Shown one piece after another: positions 16,919 through 26,084 of a stretch of DNA of 48,776 bases. The position numbers were made by a program, and so were the translations under genes. This stretch comes from Planctomycetota bacterium (GTDB lineage: Bacteria; Planctomycetota; SZUA-567; JAFGGJ01), in contig JAFGGJ010000020.1 of NCBI GenBank assembly GCA_016930595.1, positions 1 to 48,776 of the forward strand. Reading direction: 5' to 3'. Every line of letters begins with the position of its first letter. Positions within the stretch are counted from its first letter, which is position 1. Below the pieces are notes generated by a model. The model was given only the letters and a program-made list of their open reading frames with translations, was not told the DNA's origin and ran no database searches.

Positions 16919-17044
16919 CTACCGGAACTCGACGTGGTCAGCCTGCACCACCATGCGGACGATTTCCGCGTCGTGCACGTTTGCGGGGGCGGCCGCGGTC
17001 GAAAGGCAGAAGACCGTCACGAGTAATGCGGTGCGCGTGTTCAT
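16919..17044 (-). CDS. Small secreted peptide (41 residues)
   Basis: A 41-codon frame starts at ATG 17044 behind GGGAGAAG. It encodes a Sec-type signal peptide (M-N-T-R-T-A-L-L-V-T-V-F-C-L-S-T-A-A-A-P-A style) and a mature part of about 20 residues with D-A-E-I-V and V-E-F-R. It begins 32 bases after the PA14/TPR gene stop and shares its strand, so it is probably co-transcribed. It may instead be the remnant of a longer secreted protein, since the frame stops soon after the cleavage site and does not continue in another frame in a recognisable way. Confidence 0.4.
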   Translation of the reverse strand: MNTRTALLVTVFCLSTAAAPANVHDAEIVRMVVQADHVEFR

Positions 17045-17076
17045 GTGTACTTCTCCCTACTACACGGATAAACAAG

Positions 17077-19083
17077 CTACCCGGCGAGCTCGGCTGCGCG
17101 CGGGCTTTCCGGATATTCGTCAACGATGCGTTTTTCGAGGGCCTTGGCTTCATCGGTGCGGCCTTCCTGCCGGCGGATGAGCGCGGCCAGGAAAATGCAT
17201 TCGGCGGCGTATTCGCTGCCTGGGTTGACGTCGACGAGGGCCAAGAGCTGCTTGAAGGCTTCCGGCGTGTTCCTGGCAGCGAGGGCCAGGCGGCCCCTGA
17301 GGAGGGAGCTTTCGCCGCGGAGGCGTTCGGCGGGGTATTCCCATTCGAGAGTATCGAGAGAGGAAGCGGCGTCGTCAAGCCTGCCGTCTTTCAGGTAGCT
17401 TTCCACTTCCAGGTACAGTGAGCCCTTGCGGACGGCAAGGCGGTCTTCGGGCCAGGGATTTATCTTCAGGCGCTCGGCGTCCGTGTAGGCGCGCAGGGCC
17501 TTGTTGTAATCCTTCTGTTTCCGGTACAGGTCGCCGATGCGGATCTTGGCGATGCGGACGGTGTGTTCATGAACCTTGCCGGCGAAACGGCCGACGATGC
17601 GGTCGTAGAGTTCAAGGGCTTTCTTGTCATCGTTGAGGTAGTAGAAGTGGACGTCCGCCTGCGCGAGCAGCACGCGCGCGAGCTCGGGAGGCGATTTCGC
17701 CAGAGCGTCCTGCACGCGGGTGAGCAACTGGAGGGCCTTGGCGGGATCCAGGACCGACATGCCCCTGGAAAGAGTAACGGCTGATTCGGCCACCGTGGAC
17801 GCGTCGACGTCGCCGGCTCTTTCGACGGCGGCCTGCATGACAAGTTCCGCCCCGGCGGCATCTTCTACGGACTGGAATATTTCAAGAGCCTTGGCGAGGC
17901 GGGCGGCGTCCATCCTGTTGAAGTCGTACCCCCGGATCGTCCGGACAAAGTCCCTGAGCGGGTTCTGCGGAGACATGTCCATCCAGTATCTGCGTTCGAC
18001 GCAGACCCGGTTTTCGCAGGACCCGTACCTGTTGGACATCCTGATGACGGTGTCGCCTTCCGCCAGGAAGATGTGCGAAGTCACGCGTCCGCGCCCGTTA
18101 AGGCCGTCGCCGAAGTCCCAGGAAGTTTCGGCTTCGACGCCGGCGGTATCCTTGAAGGCGAGCTTGACGATGTAGGATCCGTCGGGCAGGACGGCTTCGC
18201 CGGAAACCTCGCACTGGAAGTCGGCGGCGCCGCCGCCTCCCTTGGTTTCCACCGGGCCCGGGGCGGCGGTGCCGGGCCTGCCGAAGGCATCGGCCGGGAT
18301 CGGCGTGATGCCGGCGGCGGAGGGATGCTGCCAAGCCGCCACCGCAATGCCGGGGCCGCTGCCGTTGACGTGGAGGTATTCGAACTGGTGCGCTCCGGCG
18401 GACAGGTCCGCCGGGGCGTTGTGGCGGGTATCGCCGACGGCGCCGTGCCAGCCGGGCCACTGTACGACGACTTTGCCGTCGAGGAGGAGGAAACTGGCGT
18501 CGTCGCTCGAGGTGCAGAACACGTACTTGCCGCTGGACGGCGCGTACAGGGTCCCGGTGTAGATGCTGACGTAGTTGGTGTGGGAACCGAAGACGTTCAG
18601 GCCGTGAAACACGTTGGGGACAAAGCTCTTGCCGTAAGAAGGGCGGCTGTCGTCGATAATCCGGCGCATGGCTTCGATGGATGAAGGGGTCCCGCCCCTG
18701 TAGCGCCGGGTTTCCAGCAGCAGGCCGCCGGCGGGTTTCCACGAGTAACGCGGCGCGGACGCCTGCCGGTCGCCGTAGTAGAGGTAGAAACGGCCGGCGT
18801 CTGCGCCGGACCGGAAAGCGATCCTGGCGAAATCGCCGGGTCCCGCCTGCAGGACCATGTGTGGCACAACGGCGCCCTGCGAATCGTAGACGCGCAGGTC
18901 GGCAAGGTCGTCGCGCGAGCGGCCGGCATGGTAGAACGACAGGGAATTTGCGTCGCAACGATAGCCTTTGGCGGCTTCGACGGATCGCCTGAACCCGCAC
19001 CGGGGTTCGCGCCACGCGGCACCGTACAGGGCAGTGCAGCAGGCGGCGGATGCCAGGATCAAAAGATTTAAGCTGCGCGGCAT
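17077..19083 (-). CDS. Secreted PA14/PKD protein with C-terminal TPR repeats
   Basis: This 668-residue exported protein has an N-terminal hydrophobic signal (about 1-23). Residues about 28-110 resemble DUF2341 (L-R-V-Y-D-S-Q-G, F-Y-L-Y-Y-G-D). About 150-275 look like a PA14 sugar-binding fold, with Y-x-G-T-L-Y-A-P-S-S-G-K-Y-V-F and S-S-D-D-A-S-F-L-L-L-D-G. About 290-360 carry the PKD mark W-D-F-G-D-G. About 400-668 are TPR-like helical repeats (A-L-E-L-Y-D-R-I, A-L-R-A-Y-T-D-A-E-R). It may bind polysaccharide outside the membrane while the repeats hold partner proteins. ATG 19083 follows GGAAGGA. An upstream TATAAT fits its promoter. Confidence 0.75.
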   Translation of the reverse strand: MPRSLNLLILASAACCTALYGAAWREPRCGFRRSVEAAKGYRCDANSLSFYHAGRSRDDLADLRVYDSQGAVVPHMVLQAGPGDFARIAFRSGADAGRFYLYYGDRQASAPRYSWKPAGGLLLETRRYRGGTPSSIEAMRRIIDDSRPSYGKSFVPNVFHGLNVFGSHTNYVSIYTGTLYAPSSGKYVFCTSSDDASFLLLDGKVVVQWPGWHGAVGDTRHNAPADLSAGAHQFEYLHVNGSGPGIAVAAWQHPSAAGITPIPADAFGRPGTAAPGPVETKGGGGAADFQCEVSGEAVLPDGSYIVKLAFKDTAGVEAETSWDFGDGLNGRGRVTSHIFLAEGDTVIRMSNRYGSCENRVCVERRYWMDMSPQNPLRDFVRTIRGYDFNRMDAARLAKALEIFQSVEDAAGAELVMQAAVERAGDVDASTVAESAVTLSRGMSVLDPAKALQLLTRVQDALAKSPPELARVLLAQADVHFYYLNDDKKALELYDRIVGRFAGKVHEHTVRIAKIRIGDLYRKQKDYNKALRAYTDAERLKINPWPEDRLAVRKGSLYLEVESYLKDGRLDDAASSLDTLEWEYPAERLRGESSLLRGRLALAARNTPEAFKQLLALVDVNPGSEYAAECIFLAALIRRQEGRTDEAKALEKRIVDEYPESPRAAELAG

Positions 19084-19103
19084 CGCTGTCCTTCCGTGAG
19101 GTA

Positions 19104-19109
19104 ATTATA
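19104..19109 (-). promoter_or_regulatory. TATAAT -10 element upstream of the PA14 gene
   Basis: A perfect TATAAT is read on the minus strand about 20 bases above the ATG at 19083. I find no good -35 hexamer at the usual spacing, so only the -10 is reported. Confidence 0.45.
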
Positions 19110-19131
19110 CCCGCGGCCGTGCCCGGCGTCA

Positions 19132-19160
19132 TTGCAGGGAGGACAAAGGCCGGGTAAAGT
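19132..19160 (+). promoter_or_regulatory. Promoter of the GH20 gene
   Basis: TTGCAG (19132-19137) and TAAAGT (19155-19160) lie 17 bases apart, with about 45 nt of leader before the ATG at 19211. Confidence 0.45.
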
Positions 19161-19210
19161 GTACGAGGGCGGACCCGCCGGCAGCGGACCGCCGGAAGGA
19201 GAAGAACCTG

Positions 19211-21127
19211 ATGCCGGGGCTGACAGTGTTCCCGAGGGTGAGGAAAGCGGAATATACCGGGGGCCGCCTTGCCTGCAGGGCGGGCTTCAGGCTCTGCGGA
19301 ACGCGTTTCGAGAAGCTCGACCCCAGGAGCGTCCTCGGCCTGAAAACGGCGGATGACGGCATCACCGTGATGCTGCGGACCGAAACCATGGCGCAGGAGA
19401 ACTACCGCCTGCAGATCGCCGGCGACGGCGTCGTGCTTGAGTCATCGGACGAGGCGGGGGCGCTGCAGGGACTGCGGACGATAGCCTACCTGGCATCGCG
19501 GGGCGACCTGCCCGTGGGCACTATAGAAGACGGCCCGGACCTCGAAATCCGGGCGTACCACCTGGACCTTAAATGCCAGCTCATGAGCCGCTCTTACCTG
19601 TACGAGCTCACGGACAAGCTCGCCGCCATGCGCTACAACACGATAGTGGTGGAATATGAAGACAAGTTTCCGTATTCGGAGGCCGTAAGACCCCGGCACG
19701 CGGAGAGCTGGGCCCCCGGCGACGCCCGGCATTATGACGACTATTGCCGGGCGCGTGGGATGGAAGTCATCCCCCTGATACAGAGCCTGGGGCACCTGGA
19801 ATTTCTCACGCCTTTCCATGGAGACCTTGCCGAAACGGCGGCGATGCTGTGCCCGTTGAAATCCGAATCCGCCGAACTCGTGGAACGCATGGCGGACGAA
19901 GTGCTGGACGCGCATCCGTCGGCGCGTTTTCTGCACGTGGGCGGGGACGAAGCCTGGGACCTTGGAACGTGCCCGGCCTGCAGGGACGCCGTGGAAAGAG
20001 AAGGGGAAGGGCCGGTGTTCGGCAGGCACATGGAAAAAATTCTGAACCACGTGCTGCAACGCGGCGTGCGGCCGATGATGTGGGCGGACATGCCTCTCAG
20101 CCATACGGAAGCGTTCGAATACATCGACAAGGCGGTGGTGCTGGTCGACTGGGATTACTGGTCGTACGGCGAAGAAGTGGATATGGTGCACGTCTGGGGC
20201 CACGGGCGGACGCTGAACGAAGACCGGCAGGACATCCCCCAGGAGAAGATCGAGCCGTTCGCCGAAACGGCCGAAGACGTTGTCAACGGATGCTGGACCG
20301 AGGGCTTTGCCTTCACGGAGTACCTCAGGGAACAGGGCTATGACGTGCTTACGGCAAGCGCCGTCCGCTCGTCCGGGGACCCGTATACGCATCCGAACCT
20401 CAAGTTCCACCTGCCCAACGTGTGGGCGGCCGCCCGCGCCGCCGTGGAAGACGGCGCCCTGGGCTCGCTCGTGACGTCCTGGGCGGTGCGCCACGTGTTC
20501 CCGGAGCTGACGATGATGGGTATCGCCGCCGGGGCGGAAGCCATGTGGCAGGCGCGCATAGCGGACGCGCGCTGGCTGGTGGACTTTCCCGCGCGCTTCG
20601 GCGAGGTGTTTCTGGGCGACCGCGCGGCCGGCATGGCGGAATACGAGCTGTCGATGCCTGGGCTGGTGTACGACCAGGCGGAGATGGAAAGGACTTCGGA
20701 CGAGGCGGCGGAGTGGCGGGCAAAGCCCCTGGACGCGCGGATAAGCGGGAAGATGAGCGGTTATCCCCAACCCGCCGCTGCGGCCATGACGCAGAGGATG
20801 TCGGCGCTGGACCGGGGGAGCCGTGCGCTCAGGGAGGTCCGTCCGGACGGCGCGGGGCGCATCCACGTCGAACTCTACACGCTGGCGGCCGATGAAGCCG
20901 TGCTGAAACTGTGGCTCGTGCGGGTGCTGGCCCGACTGGCCCGGCAACCCCGGGATGAAACGGCTTTCGGCATGCTGCATGATATTCACGCCGGGCTGAT
21001 GGAACTCAAGGAGCGCGCCCGTGTGAAATGGGAACGTTACCTGTCCGCGGGCGCCCTGCGGGCGGAGATGGAGATGCGGTTCAGCGAAGAGGAACGGTTG
21101 ATCAGAAAGGCACTCCACGGCGGGTGA
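19211..21127 (+). CDS. Glycoside hydrolase family 20 (beta-N-acetylhexosaminidase-like)
   Basis: This 638-residue protein has a GH20b-like N-terminal domain (about 1-115) and a TIM barrel. The family acid/base pair is visible in H-V-G-G-D-E (242-247), so D246 and E247 would be the polarising Asp and catalytic Glu of substrate-assisted catalysis. Other family marks are A-Y-H-L-D-L-K, Y-N-T-I-V-V-E-Y-E, S-L-G-H-L-E-F-L and M-M-W-A-D-M. It likely removes terminal N-acetylhexosamine. No signal peptide is seen, so it may be cytoplasmic and act on imported oligosaccharides. ATG 19211 follows an AAGGAG site. The approximately 150 C-terminal residues are helical and are longer than in simple members. 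Confidence 0.85.
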   Translation: MPGLTVFPRVRKAEYTGGRLACRAGFRLCGTRFEKLDPRSVLGLKTADDGITVMLRTETMAQENYRLQIAGDGVVLESSDEAGALQGLRTIAYLASRGDLPVGTIEDGPDLEIRAYHLDLKCQLMSRSYLYELTDKLAAMRYNTIVVEYEDKFPYSEAVRPRHAESWAPGDARHYDDYCRARGMEVIPLIQSLGHLEFLTPFHGDLAETAAMLCPLKSESAELVERMADEVLDAHPSARFLHVGGDEAWDLGTCPACRDAVEREGEGPVFGRHMEKILNHVLQRGVRPMMWADMPLSHTEAFEYIDKAVVLVDWDYWSYGEEVDMVHVWGHGRTLNEDRQDIPQEKIEPFAETAEDVVNGCWTEGFAFTEYLREQGYDVLTASAVRSSGDPYTHPNLKFHLPNVWAAARAAVEDGALGSLVTSWAVRHVFPELTMMGIAAGAEAMWQARIADARWLVDFPARFGEVFLGDRAAGMAEYELSMPGLVYDQAEMERTSDEAAEWRAKPLDARISGKMSGYPQPAAAAMTQRMSALDRGSRALREVRPDGAGRIHVELYTLAADEAVLKLWLVRVLARLARQPRDETAFGMLHDIHAGLMELKERARVKWERYLSAGALRAEMEMRFSEEERLIRKALHGG

Positions 21128-21219
21128 CCCGGCCCCGGGCGGCCTTCCGCCGGGCCATGAAAATATCTCATGACGCGCTCCGAAACCCTCAAAGAACCCC
21201 TATCCAACGGCCGATAATG

Positions 21220-21248
21220 TTGTGGGATGGCTCTTTATTGGATATTGA
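21220..21248 (+). promoter_or_regulatory. Candidate promoter of the S55 peptidase operon
   Basis: TTGTGG (21220-21225) and TATTGA (21243-21248) are 17 bases apart. The predicted leader of about 80 nt contains the hairpin at 21271-21290. Confidence 0.4.
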
Positions 21249-21270
21249 GCACGTACCGGCGGACTGGAAA

Positions 21271-21290
21271 TGTCCCTGGGCAGAGGGACA
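21271..21290 (+). promoter_or_regulatory. Perfect 7-bp hairpin in the S55 gene leader
   Basis: TGTCCCT (21271-21277) pairs exactly with AGGGACA (21284-21290) around the loop GGGCAG. It lies between the candidate promoter and the TTG start at 21335 and has no T run after it, so it looks like a leader structure and not a terminator. Its function is unknown. Confidence 0.4.
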
Positions 21291-21334
21291 GCGATCCGGT
21301 TCGCAGGGCAACGGCCTGGTGAGGAGAGCGCGCC

Positions 21335-23203
21335 TTGCGTATCGCCGCCGCGGTATTCGGCACGGTTCTGGTATTGCATTGTGCTGCGGGCGGAGTCGAG
21401 ATTGTGCCCAGGGAAGCGGTGCGGCCCGGCATGCGTGGTTACGGGCTGACGGTTTTCAAGGGCACCACGGCCGAGCGCTTTGATTTCGAGGTCCTCGGGA
21501 CGCTCAAGAACGCGTTCCCTTCACAGGACATAGTCGTCTGCCGCATCAGGCACCCCGTAACCGATAAGGCCGGGATAATATCCGGCATGTCCGGATCGCC
21601 GCTGTACGTCGTGGAAGAGAACGGGGGAGAAAGACTGCTGGGCGCGCTGGCCTACGGCTGGTCCTTCCAGGTGGACCCGATAGCGGGAATAACCCCCGCA
21701 TACAACATGATGGACCGTCCGGTTACGGAAGGACTTCCGGCCGACCCGCGTTCCAGCGGGCCCGCGCGCGCCGCCGGATTGGAAGTGAAGCAGTGCGTCG
21801 AGTGGCCCATGTATTCCGGGGCACGGGGCGCCACGGCGGAGCTCAAGCCGCTCGAGGCGGCGGGGAGGGAGGTCCGTCCCGCGGGACATCAGGGGACGGC
21901 GCCGCCCGACTTCAGTCTGCCGGGCCGCTGTTATGCCAACAGCATACGGCCGCTGTCCACGCCGCTGACGGTTTCCGGGGCGTCGCCGCGCGTACTGCGG
22001 GAAATCGCCCGGTATTTCGAGTCCGCCGGGCTTATCCCCGTCGAAGGAGCCGGGGCCGGGGAAGCCGCCGAACCGCAGCCTCTGCCCAAGCCCGAAGACA
22101 AGCCGTTCCGGGCGGGGGACCCGATCGGCGTCAGGCTGCTATCCGGGGACATGGACTGGACCGCCACCGGCACGGTGACGTGGGTGGACGGGGCCCGAGT
22201 ATACGCTTTCGGCCATCCGTTCCTCGGTACGGGCCCGGTGCGTGCGCCGATGACGAAGGCTGCCGTGCTGACGGTGATATCCAGAAGTTACTCCAGCTTT
22301 AAGCTGACCGAAACGGGTCCGGAAGTGGGCTCGCTCGTCTTCGACCATCTTTCCGCCATAGAAGGCGAAATCGGGCGCAGGACGCGGACAATCCCGCTTG
22401 AAGTGACGGGGGCGGTGGCCGGCACCGAAAAGAAAAGGACGTTCCACTACCAGGTGTCGGAAGTGGCCGGGCTATGGCCCAGGGTAGCGTCCTACGCCCT
22501 GTGGGATTCGGGCGACAAGATGCTGCCGTACGGCAACGCCTGCCGGGTGCGTTCACGGATAACCCTGTCGGTGACGGGCGAAAAGGAACCTTTCAGGATA
22601 GAAAGCAGCGAAGCCGCTTCTTCGGCGTCGCCGCCCGTCTTCGAACTCATGGCGCTGCTGCGCGCCGTGGACGAAAGTCCTTTCGAAAAGGCCGGCGTCG
22701 AATCGATAAGCGTCTCGATGGAAATTGAGCCCGGGCACCACTACGCGGTAATCGAACGGCTGGACCTGCCGCCGGTGGTGCGGTCTGAAGAGAAATTCCG
22801 GGCGCTGGTCAGGCTGCGGCCTTACGGCAGGGGACCGAACGAGCTGGAGACCGTGGCCGTGGACGTTGCCGCCCCGCTCGTGGGAGCGCGGACGACGCTT
22901 GCGCTGTCGGCGGGTTCGGCTGCGCGGCTGCGCCCGCCCGAACCCGCGGCCCGGACGCTGCGGGAACTGCTGGAACAGCGTGCGCGCATCGGGTCGGCCG
23001 AAGTGCTGCGGGTGGTCGTCGCCGCTCCGCAGGTCAAGGGGGCGGGAGCCAACGGCATGCTGCTGAGACACCTGCCGGAGACGGTCCTGCAGGCGCTCGG
23101 CCCCGAAACCGGCGTATTCAACGAGGGCCGCGAGACGGACGTCCGTACGGACTACGTGCTTGAAGGCGGCGCATCAGCCGCCGTGGAGGTCATACCCCGA
23201 TGA
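21335..23203 (+). CDS. SpoIVB-type S55 peptidase domain protein
   Basis: This 622-residue secreted protein starts at TTG 21335 with GAGGAG 8 bases ahead and has a short signal peptide. The N-terminal part shows the S55 marks R-P-G-M-R-G-Y-G-L-T-V-F-K-G, then I-I-S-G-M-S-G-S-P-L-Y (81-91), which holds the nucleophile Ser. The segment with A-Y-G-W, then F-G-H-P-F-L, belongs to the same fold. In Bacillus SpoIVB this domain cleaves SpoIVFA to start sigma-K processing; in non-spore-formers such proteins are of unknown role. The C-terminal 250 residues are beta-rich. The stop overlaps the next start (ATGA, 23200-23203), so it is coupled to the propeller protein. Confidence 0.82.
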   Translation: MRIAAAVFGTVLVLHCAAGGVEIVPREAVRPGMRGYGLTVFKGTTAERFDFEVLGTLKNAFPSQDIVVCRIRHPVTDKAGIISGMSGSPLYVVEENGGERLLGALAYGWSFQVDPIAGITPAYNMMDRPVTEGLPADPRSSGPARAAGLEVKQCVEWPMYSGARGATAELKPLEAAGREVRPAGHQGTAPPDFSLPGRCYANSIRPLSTPLTVSGASPRVLREIARYFESAGLIPVEGAGAGEAAEPQPLPKPEDKPFRAGDPIGVRLLSGDMDWTATGTVTWVDGARVYAFGHPFLGTGPVRAPMTKAAVLTVISRSYSSFKLTETGPEVGSLVFDHLSAIEGEIGRRTRTIPLEVTGAVAGTEKKRTFHYQVSEVAGLWPRVASYALWDSGDKMLPYGNACRVRSRITLSVTGEKEPFRIESSEAASSASPPVFELMALLRAVDESPFEKAGVESISVSMEIEPGHHYAVIERLDLPPVVRSEEKFRALVRLRPYGRGPNELETVAVDVAAPLVGARTTLALSAGSAARLRPPEPAARTLRELLEQRARIGSAEVLRVVVAAPQVKGAGANGMLLRHLPETVLQALGPETGVFNEGRETDVRTDYVLEGGASAAVEVIPR

Positions 23204-25278
23204 ACAAGAAGGTCGCGTTGGTTTGCTCATCCGCGTTGCTGCTCTGTGCCGGAGTCCTGGCCGTAAGCACGGGGTTCTGGGTGTTCGGCACGCAGGACGA
23301 GTTTCTGAAGGGCGAGTGCAAGGGGTTGTCGATATCGAGCGAAGGCACGCTGTTGCCGGGCTTCGCGTTCGAAGCCATGCCGGTGGAAAAGGAAGAAGCC
23401 GTGTGGGCGCTCTTTGCAATGGGCGGCGGCAGGTTCCTGGCAGGTACGGGCAACAACGGAAAGGTAATGATCTACGAGGGGGACAAGGTATCCGAAGCGT
23501 GGGACGCCGGGGTGCTGGCGGTAACGTGTTTCGCCTCCGACGGCGGCGGCTTGATTCTGGCCGGCAGCATGCCGCAGGGCAAGATCTTCAGCCTTAAGCA
23601 CGAAGACGGCAAGTACAAGGCGGAACTGTTCGCCCGGCTGCCCGCGGACTACGTCTGGGACCTTGAGTACAGTATCAAGGACAAGGTTTTCTACGCCGCC
23701 ACGGGTCCGGAAGGCGACCTTTACCGGATAGACCGCGATGGGGCCGTGACCCTGTGGTTCGATTCCGGGGAGACGCACCTGCTAAGCCTGGCGGTTTCCG
23801 CCGAAGGACGCGTGTACGCCGGTTCGGCGCCGAGGGGGCTTGTCTACGAAGTCCGGGACAAGAACAGCGCCGGGGTGCTGTACGACTGCGCCGAGGAAGA
23901 AGTGTGGGCCCTGCACCTCGACATCACGGGTCTCATAGCGGGCGCCAACAAGGGCGAGGCCGACGGGACTTCCGGCCAGAAGCCTCCCGAGCAGGGGAGC
24001 GACGCTCCCAAGCAGGAAAAGAAGGATGCCGGCAGCCTGCCGACGCACGCCCCCAAGGCTTTTTCCGTCTACCGCGTGCGTCTTGACGGCGGGGCGGAAC
24101 GGCTCTTCGGGGCGGACAAGGAATTCGTCTGGGACGTGAAGTCGGACGCCAAGGGCCGTGTGCTGGTGGCCACCGGCAACGCCGGCCACCTGTACCGCCT
24201 GGCGACCGACGGTACCGCATACGAGACTCTCCTCGACGTGGAGCAGAAGGGCATTACGGCGATCGGCATGTCGGACGACGACGTCGTCCTGCTGGCGACG
24301 AACGCCCCCGCCGCGCTGCTGAAGATAGACGCAAAGGCCGAGACCGGTGAATTCGTTTCCCCGGTGCTGGACGCCGGATTCACGGCAGCCTGGGGCAGGA
24401 TGTCCTGGCGGGGCACCGGCAGGATTTCGGTGCAGGCGCGTTCAGGGCAGACAGCCGAACCGGACGACACCTGGGCCGAATGGTCCGCCTCGATAACGCG
24501 TCCCGGAGAAAAGATAACGTCGCCTCGGGGCAGGTATTTCCAGTTCAAGGTCAAACTGGAAGGGGTAGCGGCCCGGCTCGACGAAGTGCGAGCGGCGTTC
24601 CTTACGGACAACCAGCGTCCGGAGCTGAAGGAAATCAACTACAAGCGCCTGACTGAAAAAGGGCAGCCGCCCGAGACGCCGGCGGGCAAGAAGGACTCCG
24701 ACGTCAGGGTCGTACAGACGTGGCCTCTCCCGCGCTCGTGCAACCTGGAACTGAACTGGGCGGCGGCCGACCCGGACTCCGACAAGCTGGCCTACACCCT
24801 TTACTATCGGTTCCAGAACGCCCATACGTGGCTGCCGCTGAACCAGGACAAGCCGCTTTCGGCGAACAAGTACGTGTGGAACACCGAGGGGCTCCCGGAA
24901 GGCGAATACGCCCTGAAGGTCGTCGCTTCCGATTCCGAAGCGAACCCGCCGGGCAAGGCCCTGTCCGCCGTCAGGATTCTGGATCCCGTGGTGATCGACA
25001 ACCGCGGGCCGCGTATCGAGAACCTGCGCGTGGAAGGCAGCATGCTCACCGGCAACGCCGAAGACGACACGTCTTTCATCAAGCACCTTGCCGTACAGAT
25101 AGACGGCGGCGAATGGCGTTTCATTTTCTCCGAAGACGGAATGTTCGACTCCAGGTCCGAGAGCATTCGCTTCGACCTGAAGACCATCACCGACGGAGGC
25201 GAGCACATCATTGCGGTGCGCGCCGTGGACGCCGAAGACAACGCGGGGGCGGCTTCGCTCGTCGTCCTGCTGCAATAG
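23200..25278 (+). CDS. Exported beta-propeller / Fn3-type protein coupled to the S55 peptidase
   Basis: This 692-residue protein has one N-terminal signal or anchor segment (about 4-27). Residues about 55-400 contain repeats such as F-L-A-G-T-G-N-N-G-K-V, F-Y-A-A-T-G-P-E-G-D-L-Y-R and V-L-V-A-T-G-N-A-G-H-L-Y-R-L, typical of a propeller with an A-T/G-x-x-G-x-L/V-Y/F blade motif. A charged Pro/Lys insert (about 250-285) interrupts it. The C-terminal part (about 490-692) looks like two Fn3/Ig-like domains. The start is the ATG of an ATGA overlap with the S55 gene. It may be the substrate or scaffold of that peptidase. No enzyme motif is seen. Confidence 0.7.
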   Translation: MNKKVALVCSSALLLCAGVLAVSTGFWVFGTQDEFLKGECKGLSISSEGTLLPGFAFEAMPVEKEEAVWALFAMGGGRFLAGTGNNGKVMIYEGDKVSEAWDAGVLAVTCFASDGGGLILAGSMPQGKIFSLKHEDGKYKAELFARLPADYVWDLEYSIKDKVFYAATGPEGDLYRIDRDGAVTLWFDSGETHLLSLAVSAEGRVYAGSAPRGLVYEVRDKNSAGVLYDCAEEEVWALHLDITGLIAGANKGEADGTSGQKPPEQGSDAPKQEKKDAGSLPTHAPKAFSVYRVRLDGGAERLFGADKEFVWDVKSDAKGRVLVATGNAGHLYRLATDGTAYETLLDVEQKGITAIGMSDDDVVLLATNAPAALLKIDAKAETGEFVSPVLDAGFTAAWGRMSWRGTGRISVQARSGQTAEPDDTWAEWSASITRPGEKITSPRGRYFQFKVKLEGVAARLDEVRAAFLTDNQRPELKEINYKRLTEKGQPPETPAGKKDSDVRVVQTWPLPRSCNLELNWAAADPDSDKLAYTLYYRFQNAHTWLPLNQDKPLSANKYVWNTEGLPEGEYALKVVASDSEANPPGKALSAVRILDPVVIDNRGPRIENLRVEGSMLTGNAEDDTSFIKHLAVQIDGGEWRFIFSEDGMFDSRSESIRFDLKTITDGGEHIIAVRAVDAEDNAGAASLVVLLQ

Positions 25279-25287
25279 GCCGGCGCC

Positions 25288-26067
25288 TCAGACGTTGCAC
25301 GTGTCGAACGCCGCCTTCAGGTGTGCGGCGGGATCTCCCTCGAATTGAAACTCGTGCCCCACGTAGAGGTCGTAGCCGGCGTCCGCTATGGCGCGGCATA
25401 TGGCCGGGTAGCAGAGCTCCTGGTTTTCGTCCAGCGGGCCGCGCCCGGGATTACCGGCAGTGTGGAAATGCCCGATGTGAGCGATGTTGTCGCGTATCGT
25501 CTGGATGATGTCGCCTTCCATGATCGCCATGTGGTATATGTCGTACAGCAGCTTGCAGCGGGACGAATCCACCGCTTTGCAGAAGCGCACGCCCCAGCCG
25601 GTGTGGTCGCACTGGTAGCCGGGGTGGTCGCGCCTGGAATTCAGCAGTTCCATGTTCAGGTTCACGGCTTTTTCTTCGGCGAATTTCATTACGGGAGCGA
25701 TCCCTTCGGCGCAGACGTCCACGGATTCGTCGTCGTCGCGCCCGTTGCGGTTCCCGCTGAAGACTATGACGCCGGGTATGTCCAGGCCGGCGGCGAGTTC
25801 TATGGAAGCATAGAGCTCGTCCCGTATGCGGCCGTGATTCCCGGGGTTGTTGAGCCCTTCGGTCAGCGTCCCGTGCCCGCACATGGATGCGATGCGCAGG
25901 CCGTGTTCACGGGTCGCGTCGACAAGCTCGTCGAACGGCGCTTCCGCCCGCTGCCAGATTTCCACGGCGGCGTAGCCGACCTCCGAAGCACGGCAGACTG
26001 TTTCGTCCACGGAAAGCCCCCTGTCGAGGAACAGCGGCAGGCAGAACGACTGCTTGATACGGGACAT
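25288..26067 (-). CDS. Hydroxypyruvate isomerase-like TIM barrel
   Basis: This 259-residue protein belongs to the xylose-isomerase-like / AP endonuclease 2 TIM-barrel superfamily. Metal-binding marks are V-E-I-W near the start, the N-M-E-L-L-N-S segment, L-L-Y-D-I-Y-H and the H-I-G-H-F-H-T-A-G-N-P-G-R stretch; the last is characteristic of hydroxypyruvate isomerase and related ketose isomerases or epimerases. It probably isomerises or epimerises a small sugar or hydroxy-acid. ATG 26067 is chosen because AAGGAGA precedes it. It lies 17 bases after the MDR dehydrogenase in one operon and is convergent with the propeller gene. Substrate is not known. Confidence 0.82.
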   Translation of the reverse strand: MSRIKQSFCLPLFLDRGLSVDETVCRASEVGYAAVEIWQRAEAPFDELVDATREHGLRIASMCGHGTLTEGLNNPGNHGRIRDELYASIELAAGLDIPGVIVFSGNRNGRDDDESVDVCAEGIAPVMKFAEEKAVNLNMELLNSRRDHPGYQCDHTGWGVRFCKAVDSSRCKLLYDIYHMAIMEGDIIQTIRDNIAHIGHFHTAGNPGRGPLDENQELCYPAICRAIADAGYDLYVGHEFQFEGDPAAHLKAAFDTCNV

Positions 26068-26084
26068 GGCGTCTCCTTGCAGTA

